Below, piece after piece: positions 39,890-46,200 of a stretch of 64,000 nt of DNA. The DNA comes from Burkholderiales bacterium. GTDB taxonomy: Bacteria; Pseudomonadota; Gammaproteobacteria; Burkholderiales; Burkholderiaceae_B. The translations under genes were made by a program, and so were the position numbers. The stretch lies in the NCBI GenBank assembly GCA_021299735.1, contig JAJTEM010000007.1:1-64000 (forward strand), read 5' to 3'. The notes under the pieces are model-generated. The model saw only the letters and a list, made by a program, of their open reading frames with translations, was not told the DNA's origin and searched no databases. Positions within the stretch are counted from its first letter, which is position 1. Every line of letters starts with the position of its first letter.

Positions 39890-41851
39890 TCAAATATCCA
39901 CTTCCACCAAATTGCCTTTGTCTTCCAGCCAGGTACGGCGGGCACCACTTTCCGTGCGTCCCATCAGCATGTGCATCATGGCATTGGTTTGATCCACATC
40001 CATGCTACCCAAGGTCACAGGTAGCAAGCGGCGCGTGTCGGGGTTCAAAGTAGTTTCCCAAAGTTGCTCGGCATTCATTTCGCCCAAGCCCTTGAAGCGG
40101 GAAATCTTGATGTTCGCTTCTTTCACACCTTCCTTGCCCAGCTTGTCCTGAACTGCATAAAGCTCGGCTTCGTCCAGGCAGTACAACTTGCGCGCAGGCT
40201 TTTTACCCTGCGCGGGTACATCAACCCTGAACAATGGCGGCCTCGCCACATACAAATTCTGGCTACGAATCAGTGCAGGAAAATGTTTGTAGAACAAGGT
40301 GAGCAGCAGCACCTGAATATGCGAGCCATCCACGTCAGCATCTGAAAGAATACAAATTTTGCCGTAACGCAAACCGCTTAAATCGGGGTTGTCGTTCACA
40401 CTGTGGGGGTCTACACCAATGGCTACAGCAATATCGTGAATTTCCTGATTGGCAAACAGGCGATCCTTGTCGGTTTCCCAGGCATTCAACACCTTGCCTC
40501 GCAAGGGCAACACCGCCTGAAACTCTTTGTCACGGCCCATTTTGGCCGATCCCCCTGCTGAGTCACCCTCAACCAGGAATACCTCATTCAAAGTAATGTC
40601 AGTGCTTTCACAGTCGGTCAGCTTGCCAGGTAAAATGGCTACAGACGAGCTTTTTCGTTTTTCAACCTTTTGTGCTGCACGCGAGCGGGCCTGTGCCTGT
40701 TTAATTGCCAGCTCGGCAATTTTTTTTCCGTCTTCCACATGCTGGTTTAACCACAGCTCAAAAGCTGGCTTCACCAACGACGACACCAAACGCACCGCGT
40801 CCCGGCTGTTCAAGCGTTCCTTGATCTGCCCCTGAAATTGAGGGTCAAGCACCTTGGCCGAGAGCACAAAACTGGCCTTGGAAAAAATGTCATCGGGCAT
40901 TAGCTTGATGCCTTTGGGCATCAACGAGTGCATTTCACAAAAGGCCTTAATCGCTTGAAACACAGCCTCTCGAAGGCCTGATTCATGCGTACCTCCGGCA
41001 GAGGTTGGAATCAGGTTCACATAACTTTCCCGCACGGGTGCACCTTCTGCCAGAAAGGCCAAAGCCCAGGCGGCGCCCTCGCCTTCTGCGAAGCCTTCAT
41101 CGCGAAGTACATCCACGCTCAAGTCGCCGCTAAATATTGGGGCCACCAGTTCACGGTCCAGCAACTCTTCTTTTAAAAAGCCACGTAACCCATCATCAAA
41201 TTTCCAGCGCTTGGATTCTCCGGTTTTCTCGGAAACCAGAACTACTTCAACCCCTTTCAGCAACACCGCTTTGCTGCGTAACAGGCGGTCCATTTCATTG
41301 AGGGGCAATACTGGGGAATCAAAGTACTGGGGGTCGGGCCACACGCGCACGGTGGTGCCTTTTTTGGGATCGCTGCTGGTTTGGGGGCGAACCTTCAACG
41401 GTTCAATCACATCGCCACCACTGAATACAAGCATACCCACTTGCTTGTCGCGTACCGCACTCACTTCAAGCCGGGTGGACAAGGCATTGGTCACCGAAAC
41501 ACCCACGCCATGTAAACCACCCGAAAAACGATAAGCACCGCCATCCGCCTTGTTGAACTTGCCACCTGCATGCAAACGGGTGAACACCAGTTCAATCACC
41601 GGCACCTGCTCTTCCGGGTGAAGGCCGATTGGAATACCACGCCCTTCATCTTGCACAGAAACACTGCCATCGGTATGAATGGTCACGGTAATTCTGGAAC
41701 CAAAACCACCCAAAGCCTCATCGGCTGCGTTGTCGATCACCTCTTGAATGATATGCAGTGGGCAGTCGGTGCGGGTGTACATGCCGGGGCGCTGCTTGAC
41801 TGGCTCCAGCCCTTTCAGGACGCGGATGGACGATTCTTGGTACTGGCTCAT
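39890..41851 (-). CDS. parE: DNA topoisomerase IV subunit B
   Basis: ATPase subunit of topoisomerase IV, which decatenates daughter chromosomes with ParC (not in the window). The GHKL ATPase motifs are clear (EVIDNAADEALGGFG; DEGRGIPIG; GGLHGVGVSVTNAL). The TOPRIM motifs are VEGDSAGGSAK and LSDADVDGSHI. Length 653 and the QIHD-type sequence ANQEIHD point to ParE rather than GyrB, which is about 800 residues. Confidence 0.94.
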   Translation of the reverse strand: MSQYQESSIRVLKGLEPVKQRPGMYTRTDCPLHIIQEVIDNAADEALGGFGSRITVTIHTDGSVSVQDEGRGIPIGLHPEEQVPVIELVFTRLHAGGKFNKADGGAYRFSGGLHGVGVSVTNALSTRLEVSAVRDKQVGMLVFSGGDVIEPLKVRPQTSSDPKKGTTVRVWPDPQYFDSPVLPLNEMDRLLRSKAVLLKGVEVVLVSEKTGESKRWKFDDGLRGFLKEELLDRELVAPIFSGDLSVDVLRDEGFAEGEGAAWALAFLAEGAPVRESYVNLIPTSAGGTHESGLREAVFQAIKAFCEMHSLMPKGIKLMPDDIFSKASFVLSAKVLDPQFQGQIKERLNSRDAVRLVSSLVKPAFELWLNQHVEDGKKIAELAIKQAQARSRAAQKVEKRKSSSVAILPGKLTDCESTDITLNEVFLVEGDSAGGSAKMGRDKEFQAVLPLRGKVLNAWETDKDRLFANQEIHDIAVAIGVDPHSVNDNPDLSGLRYGKICILSDADVDGSHIQVLLLTLFYKHFPALIRSQNLYVARPPLFRVDVPAQGKKPARKLYCLDEAELYAVQDKLGKEGVKEANIKISRFKGLGEMNAEQLWETTLNPDTRRLLPVTLGSMDVDQTNAMMHMLMGRTESGARRTWLEDKGNLVEVDI

Positions 41852-41916
41852 GACAACCTAGTAATTACATAACCAGTTGATGATATCAATATTTTTGATT
41901 CATTTTGGCTGGCTCT

Positions 41917-41945
41917 GGAACCATCTGTTGTTATGCCAGCACTCA
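41917..41945 (+). promoter_or_regulatory. HrpL/ECF-type promoter-like box upstream of the first ECF gene
   Basis: GGAACC at 41917-41922, a 16-bp spacer, then GCACTCA at 41939-41945. The Hrp-box consensus of HrpL-class ECF sigma factors is GGAACC-N15/16-CCACNNA, so this differs at one defined base. It lies about 190 bp before the ECF start codon, a long leader, so it may not be the main promoter. Confidence 0.45.
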
Positions 41946-41962
41946 GGACCAAGATAGGAAAT

Positions 41963-42001
41963 TTGCAAATCTTGCTTATCACAACTTGCAAATCTTATAA
42001 A
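41963..42001 (+). promoter_or_regulatory. Direct repeat overlapping a possible sigma-70 promoter
   Basis: TTGCAAATCTT occurs twice (41963-41973 and 41986-41996), starts 23 bp apart. Between and over them lies TTGCTT (41972-41977), 18 bp, TATAAA (41996-42001), a plausible housekeeping promoter. The repeats could be regulator half-sites. This is an alternative source of transcription for the ECF-chaperone pair. Confidence 0.45.
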
Positions 42002-42138
42002 GCAGTACGTCACCTCACCCCTATCCGTGGTGACACCACATTCGGACTTTGAGCAGCCTTGATACGCTGTGGTGTTATTTAAACAATTCACCAAGGCCGA
42101 CCATGATTCCACTCCCGTTTCAATTAGAGGGGCTCGAC

Positions 42139-42714
42139 ATGAAACCGATTGCGCCAAAATTAAAGATCACTGCAATTCAAAGGTGCTCAAGGGCGAATCT
42201 GGAAACAACTCGCTCGGAGTTTGAGTTGTTGGTTGCCAAGCAAGAAAAGCGGCTGCGCAACTTCATCGTCAAACATTTTCGGGATGAAAACGCAGTCGAG
42301 GACGTGTTCCAACAAACATTGATAGAAGCTTACTGCTGCTGGGATAGCTTTAGAGGCGATGCCAAAAGGGCAACATGGCTGTTTGGGATCGCGCTGAATA
42401 TTATTCGCAATACGGCGCGCCGCTCGCCACAGTACAAATTCCATTTCACCTCAGATGAAGACCTTGAAATGGAACAGGCCGAAGGATCTGACCCCATGCA
42501 GCAATGCATGAAAAACGAGTTTAGCATCAAGCTGGAATCAGCGATTGGTAATCTGCCGAATGACCTGCGTGAGACCTTGATTCTTGTTGTTCAGCACGGC
42601 AACTCTTACCAGGAAGCAGCTGACATCTTGGGTATTCCAATTGGCACGGTGCGGTCGCGAATTTCAAGATCACGAGCCCAGCTAAAATCAATTTACGATT
42701 TGTACATGGACTAA
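42139..42714 (+). CDS. ECF-type RNA polymerase sigma factor (first of two)
   Basis: A 191-residue sigma-70-family protein with region 2 (RNFIVKHFRDENAVEDVFQQ; GDAKRATWLFGIALNIIRN) and region 4 helix-turn-helix (SYQEAADILGIPIGTVRSRI). ATG 42139 has GAGGGG upstream. No anti-sigma factor is adjacent. The next gene overlaps its stop codon (TAATG). It is clearly related to the ECF at 45242-45847, sharing TWLFGIALN and IGTVRSR blocks. The setting recalls HrpL/BtrS-type regulators of type III secretion, but target promoters are unknown. Confidence 0.88.
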   Translation: MKPIAPKLKITAIQRCSRANLETTRSEFELLVAKQEKRLRNFIVKHFRDENAVEDVFQQTLIEAYCCWDSFRGDAKRATWLFGIALNIIRNTARRSPQYKFHFTSDEDLEMEQAEGSDPMQQCMKNEFSIKLESAIGNLPNDLRETLILVVQHGNSYQEAADILGIPIGTVRSRISRSRAQLKSIYDLYMD

Positions 42715-43148
42715 TGAGCGAGAATTTGACAACCCAACATGGAGCACTCCACAAGATTCTGGAATCCCTGGGCATGTCACCCAGCGAAACAGAACCATGC
42801 GCTGCATCAGAAGGCTATCGAATTGATTTTGAAAAGAATTTCACCATTGAACTGCAAGATATAGGCGACTCTGATTGCAGGGTAAGCGCAAGAATTTTCA
42901 GCCTGGGCAAATCGTTACAGGTTCAAGAAAATCAAATCAAGCTAGCCCTGAACCTTTTTGACGAAGTGAAAAGCGACATACCCACAGGAATATCAATCGC
43001 AATTTCCAATCACGACAATTGCCTACGCCTTTGCATTGAAATTGTGAGCGATAAGAACGATGTGATCATGACTCGATTTCAAGAATTTGTGCATGTAGCA
43101 TTTGCTTACAAGCAAACCTACTTTCAGCACCGAGGCATGGCTCAGTAG
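42714..43148 (+). CDS. Possible type III secretion chaperone (CesT-like)
   Basis: A 144-residue acidic protein. Its pattern fits class I secretion chaperones: an N-terminal helix with LHKILESLGM, alternating beta strands (YRIDFEKNFTIELQDI), a central helix-and-loop, further strands (CLRLCIEIVSD), and a C-terminal helix FQEFVHVAFAYKQTYF. The ATG overlaps the stop of the upstream ECF gene, so the two are co-translated. Similarity is judged by eye only; no catalytic motif exists for this family. An unrelated small regulatory partner of the sigma factor is the main alternative. Confidence 0.45.
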   Translation: MSENLTTQHGALHKILESLGMSPSETEPCAASEGYRIDFEKNFTIELQDIGDSDCRVSARIFSLGKSLQVQENQIKLALNLFDEVKSDIPTGISIAISNHDNCLRLCIEIVSDKNDVIMTRFQEFVHVAFAYKQTYFQHRGMAQ

Positions 43149-43199
43149 CAAAAACACGCTCTGTAAACAATCACCACCAGTTTTATATCCCCGACTTCT

Positions 43200-43538
43200 C
43201 TACACTCGACTTTGTGCAGCTTTTGTTCGATCACTTAACACTGCCTGTATCCAAAGCCTGAATTTTTCTTTGGCATCGTGCAGATTACCGGCCGATATAT
43301 TCTTGGAAATAATCAGCCTGGAATGATCCGAATTGAAAACACAAGTTTGCTCAAGAGACTTGGCAAGCCAACGCTGGGAAAGCCAATCTCGAAGACAATT
43401 ACTTTCATAGCTATTCAATATCAACGACGCTTGAAAGTCGGATGGAGACAACGAGGACTGCAAAAGTGTGCCATGCCCCAAGCCCTCAATGGGCCTCTCA
43501 TCAACTAAAAACCAGTCTCGAGGCGGGCTTGGTGACAT
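43200..43538 (-). CDS. Hypothetical protein, 112 residues
   Basis: Unrecognised soluble protein, last gene of the minus-strand unit that starts with the second ECF. The end (RLIISKNISAGNLHDAKEKF) has a strand-turn-helix look seen in secretion chaperones, but this is weak. There is no obvious ribosome site; the start lies 14 bp past the preceding stop, so translation is probably coupled. It faces the chaperone-like gene with a 51-bp gap that holds no terminator. Confidence 0.5.
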   Translation of the reverse strand: MSPSPPRDWFLVDERPIEGLGHGTLLQSSLSPSDFQASLILNSYESNCLRDWLSQRWLAKSLEQTCVFNSDHSRLIISKNISAGNLHDAKEKFRLWIQAVLSDRTKAAQSRV

Positions 43539-43552
43539 TGAATTAGAAACGC

Positions 43553-43759
43553 CTAAACGCGGGAGGTATCACTTTGAATTTGCTGCGCCAAACTACGAGG
43601 CGCGGCAAGACCCTGGAATCGCTGCACAGCAAGCGGCTTTAAAGGACGGGAGCTGAGCTCAGACAGAATAGACTGGAAAGTACTGCGCGCAGCGGAGCTG
43701 GTGTGGCTACCTGCACCAATTGTTTTTATGGAAGCAAGCTGAGAATTTATATTGATCAT
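43553..43759 (-). CDS. Small hypothetical protein, 68 residues
   Basis: A short Ser/Ala/Leu-rich polypeptide beginning MININSQLASIKTIG, 39 bp after the sigma-54 activator gene. It has no membrane segment or signal peptide. A 5-bp inverted repeat (ATTGG at 43772, CCAAT at 43784) lies just upstream and there is no clear Shine-Dalgarno sequence. A polar, Ser-rich N-terminus would suit a secreted substrate or needle/rod-type component, but this is only a suggestion. Confidence 0.45.
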   Translation of the reverse strand: MININSQLASIKTIGAGSHTSSAARSTFQSILSELSSRPLKPLAVQRFQGLAAPRSLAQQIQSDTSRV

Positions 43760-43798
43760 TTTGTATTTTTTATTGGCGCAAAACCAATAGACGTAGTT

Positions 43799-45130
43799 TC
43801 ATGAAAATTGAGTGTCTTTGTTGTTCAAATAGTTCCCAGTTTTCTCAAGAATATCGAAACGTTTCATGCGGTAATACAGGGAATGCAATGGAATTCCTAG
43901 GCTTTCACTGGCTGAGCGTGCACACCCACGGTGTGCATTGAGTGTTTCAATCAGCACTGCTTTTTCGAACGCCAGCAAGCGCTGCTTTAAACCCTTCACC
44001 GGCTCGCAACCCGGCTCTGCACAAGGCGAGCCGAGTCCTATGACATGTCGCTGCGCGAATGCATGCAACTCGCGCACATTGCCCGGCCAAGGCCGACTCA
44101 ACAATTCATCAATATCCTCAGTGTCCAGGGTTGGCACTTCCAGCTTGAACTGCGCAGCCACATCATTCAAAAAATGTCGATACAATGGAATAATGTCTTC
44201 AAGTCGCTCTGCCAGGGCAGGAATTCTAACCTGCGAGATACTGAGCCTGAAATGAAGATCTTCGCGAAATTTATTCTGTTCAACCAAAGTTTCGAGCTTG
44301 GCTTTGGTCGAGGCAATGACCCGAAACGATGAATTATAAAACGTGTGGCCACCAAGTCGGATTGCACCACGATATTGCAAAGCGTTCAACAACTTGGCTT
44401 GACATGACAATGGCAGGCTATCCATTTCGTCCAGGTACAGCGTGCCATTGTTCGCAAGCTCCAGCTTGCCCGGTCTGTCTTTTTGGGCACCAGTAAAGGC
44501 ACCAGCCATGACACCAAACACCTCCGCCTCAAATAGCTGTTCGGGCAAGGCAGCGCAATTCACATGTACAAACTCACCCTTTACGCCTGATTGAGCGTGC
44601 AACCAACGCGCGGCTGTGTCCTTCCCGGCGCCGGTAGGCCCAAGCAGTACGGTGTCGACAGGAAGCTTCTTCAGGCGTTGAAGTTGGGATACTGCATGGC
44701 GCATGGGTTCCGACCGAACAAATTCGTCGCTGTATGGACCCACGTTACTTTCAGGCAGTTGCTTTTTACCAAATTCAAATGGTTTGGCGCGCATCAGCTT
44801 TTCAAGAACCTGCACGGCAGCCAAAGGGTTAACCGGGTAAACAATCGAGGCAAAAATGGGTATGTCGTGGTACACATACTCTTGCCAGGGTTTCTCTATA
44901 AAACGAATAATCTGTGTTTCAGGTTTCCTTCCGTGAGCCTTGAAATGCTCAATCAGATTTCCAAGTTGCTCCAGATCTTGATCAACCAGCAACCAATGTG
45001 CGGGCAAGCTTCGTTTACGCAAAAGCTCATCCAGTGAAAGTTCATAGACTGTAGCCTGCATTAACAAGGCTGCTGCGCGCAGCCTACTTTTGAGCTCGGG
45101 CGATTCAATGCAAAGTGTTAACTCGGTCAT
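43799..45130 (-). CDS. Sigma-54-dependent transcriptional activator (HrpR/HrpS-like)
   Basis: Bacterial enhancer-binding protein, 443 residues. The AAA+ core has a variant Walker A GPTGAGKD (164-171), the sigma-54 contact loop GAFTGA (210-215), Walker B LYLDEMD (231-237) and arginine-finger region FREDLHFRLS. A Fis-type helix-turn-helix ends the protein (SASESLGIPLHSLYYRMKR). The first ~130 residues are not a normal receiver: a possible degenerate receiver or unrelated sensing domain. It lies directly downstream of an ECF gene that itself has a sigma-54 promoter, so it probably activates its own operon. No good ribosome site precedes ATG 45130. Confidence 0.88.
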   Translation of the reverse strand: MTELTLCIESPELKSRLRAAALLMQATVYELSLDELLRKRSLPAHWLLVDQDLEQLGNLIEHFKAHGRKPETQIIRFIEKPWQEYVYHDIPIFASIVYPVNPLAAVQVLEKLMRAKPFEFGKKQLPESNVGPYSDEFVRSEPMRHAVSQLQRLKKLPVDTVLLGPTGAGKDTAARWLHAQSGVKGEFVHVNCAALPEQLFEAEVFGVMAGAFTGAQKDRPGKLELANNGTLYLDEMDSLPLSCQAKLLNALQYRGAIRLGGHTFYNSSFRVIASTKAKLETLVEQNKFREDLHFRLSISQVRIPALAERLEDIIPLYRHFLNDVAAQFKLEVPTLDTEDIDELLSRPWPGNVRELHAFAQRHVIGLGSPCAEPGCEPVKGLKQRLLAFEKAVLIETLNAHRGCARSASESLGIPLHSLYYRMKRFDILEKTGNYLNNKDTQFS

Positions 45131-45142
45131 TTGCGGCTACAA

Positions 45143-45170
45143 CACAATGAATGGGATAGCATTCATTGTG
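45143..45170. promoter_or_regulatory. 11-bp perfect inverted repeat in the leader of the activator gene
   Basis: CACAATGAATG (45143-45153) and CATTCATTGTG (45160-45170) flank a 6-bp spacer, 12 bp upstream of the activator start codon. In RNA the stem would occupy the place where a Shine-Dalgarno sequence should be, and none is visible. It is either a dimer-binding operator or a translational control hairpin. Confidence 0.6.
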
Positions 45171-45215
45171 AGCGCTGTGCAATCAGATTCAATCACCACT
45201 TGGAATTAGTCACAC

Positions 45216-45244
45216 TGAGCACTCGCCCGCATTCGTAGTGCTCA
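45216..45244. other. Inverted repeat at the end of the second ECF gene
   Basis: TGAGCAC (45216-45222) and GTGCTCA (45238-45244), 15 bp apart; the right arm contains the ECF stop codon. No T-run follows on the minus strand, so it is more likely an intercistronic stem than a terminator. Confidence 0.4.
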
Positions 45245-45847
45245 ATGGTGTGATTCAGAGTGTGCCATCACCTCGACCCGAAGCATGTCACGGGCCCTTG
45301 ACAGGCGCGAGCGTACTGTGCCGATTGGAAGATCCAGTTCAAGTGCAGCATCCTGATAAGTAAAGCCTTCAAGCAAAACAAGCTGAACCACGGTTTGCAT
45401 TTTGCCCGGCAACTGATCAATTGCAGACTTCAGGGTTTCCATGCGTTCCTGGCGCATCAAAGACTCTTCAGGTTGATAAATGGAATCGGCTGGCATCATG
45501 CTGACTTGTTCTTCGAAATCATCACCTTGAAACCGATAGCTGGTGTCACGGTAACGAAAGTTCTTAACCAGATTCAATGCGATGCCGAACAACCAGGTTT
45601 CAGGCTTGGATTCACCTCGAAAACCAGCCCAATTGCGAAATGCGGCCATGTGGGTTTGCTGAATCAGATCATCAACATAATCTTCGCGGCGAAGATGTTT
45701 GCGCACAAAGTGTGTCAAACGTGATTGCTGCGACTTCAACAGATGCTCCAGTGAGCGAAGTTGTGCTGAAGTCAGCGGTGTTGAGGTGTTCTCATCACTA
45801 CCCGAAACAATGATTTCGAACTGTTGAACGTTTGCGGTATGTTCCAT
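45242..45847 (-). CDS. ECF-type RNA polymerase sigma factor (second of two)
   Basis: A 201-residue sigma factor with region 2 (RKHLRREDYVDDLIQQTHMA; PETWLFGIALNLVKNF) and region 4 (TYQDAALELDLPIGTVRSRL). The ribosome site GAGG is six bases before ATG 45847. It heads a minus-strand operon with the sigma-54 activator and two small genes. A good sigma-54 promoter lies about 40 bp upstream. By analogy with HrpRS activating hrpL, this ECF would be the output of the activator. No anti-sigma gene is adjacent. Confidence 0.88.
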   Translation of the reverse strand: MEHTANVQQFEIIVSGSDENTSTPLTSAQLRSLEHLLKSQQSRLTHFVRKHLRREDYVDDLIQQTHMAAFRNWAGFRGESKPETWLFGIALNLVKNFRYRDTSYRFQGDDFEEQVSMMPADSIYQPEESLMRQERMETLKSAIDQLPGKMQTVVQLVLLEGFTYQDAALELDLPIGTVRSRLSRARDMLRVEVMAHSESHH

Positions 45848-45888
45848 GATCTGCCTCTGCTTGTTTGTGTGTGTGGTAACAAACTTAA

Positions 45889-45904
45889 TGCAGTGTGCAT
45901 GCCA
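45889..45904 (-). promoter_or_regulatory. Sigma-54 promoter of the ECF-activator operon
   Basis: Minus-strand TGGCATGCACACTGCA matches the -24/-12 consensus TGGCACG-N4-TTGCA with two mismatches and keeps the essential GG-N10-GC spacing. Transcription would start near 45878, leaving a leader of about 30 nt to the ECF start codon. An activator of sigma-54 is encoded one gene downstream. Confidence 0.75.
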
Positions 45905-45919
45905 GGACAGAGAAAATTC

Positions 45920-45932
45920 TAAATTATTGATT
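45920..45932 (-). promoter_or_regulatory. IHF-like site upstream of the sigma-54 promoter
   Basis: AATCAATAATTTA on the minus strand is an exact match to WATCAANNNNTTR. It lies 16-28 bp upstream of the -24 element, where IHF commonly bends DNA so that a distal activator can touch sigma-54 polymerase. A second, imperfect copy (AATCAATAAATG) follows within 20 bp in the same AT-rich stretch. Chance matches are common in AT-rich DNA. Confidence 0.5.
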
Positions 45933-46069
45933 TATATGTACATTTATTGATTAGCTCTTAACGTCTGTTAGATTTTTTCTAAAATTCAGGCACCACGGGA
46001 AGCAAAATCTCTAAATCAACACGGGGACAGTCCTAGCCTGACTCCAGTTGAGGTGTAAAATGCGGTCAT

Positions 46070-46144
46070 CTCGCGGTAGTACAATGGATAGTACGAGGCC
46101 CTCCTAAGGCTTAGATACAGGTTCGATTCCTGTCCGCGAGACCA
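46070..46144 (+). tRNA. tRNA-Arg (anticodon CCU)
   Basis: A full cloverleaf can be drawn: acceptor CTCGCGG / CCGCGAG, D stem GTAC/GTAC, anticodon stem AGGCC/GGCTT with loop CTCCTAA (anticodon CCT), T arm ACAGG-TTCGATT-CCTGT, discriminator A, and an encoded CCA. It reads AGG codons. It is a single gene followed at once by a terminator. Confidence 0.95.
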
Positions 46145-46150
46145 GGCATA

Positions 46151-46181
46151 AAAAAAGCCCCTGACATTTCAGGGGCTTTTT
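46151..46181. terminator. Bidirectional terminator after tRNA-Arg and the TRAP permease gene
   Basis: AAAAGCCCCTGA and TCAGGGGCTTTT form a 12-bp stem with a CATT loop, flanked by A-run and T-run. It ends tRNA-Arg on the plus strand and the TRAP operon on the minus strand. Confidence 0.92.
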
Positions 46182-46200
46182 CATTCACAAGTCCACTTGC

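Noticed and set aside
46070-46144. tRNA-Arg as an integration site for the island at 42-46 kb
   Set aside because: The island is on the 5' side of the tRNA, no repeat of the tRNA 3' end was found and there is no integrase in the window.
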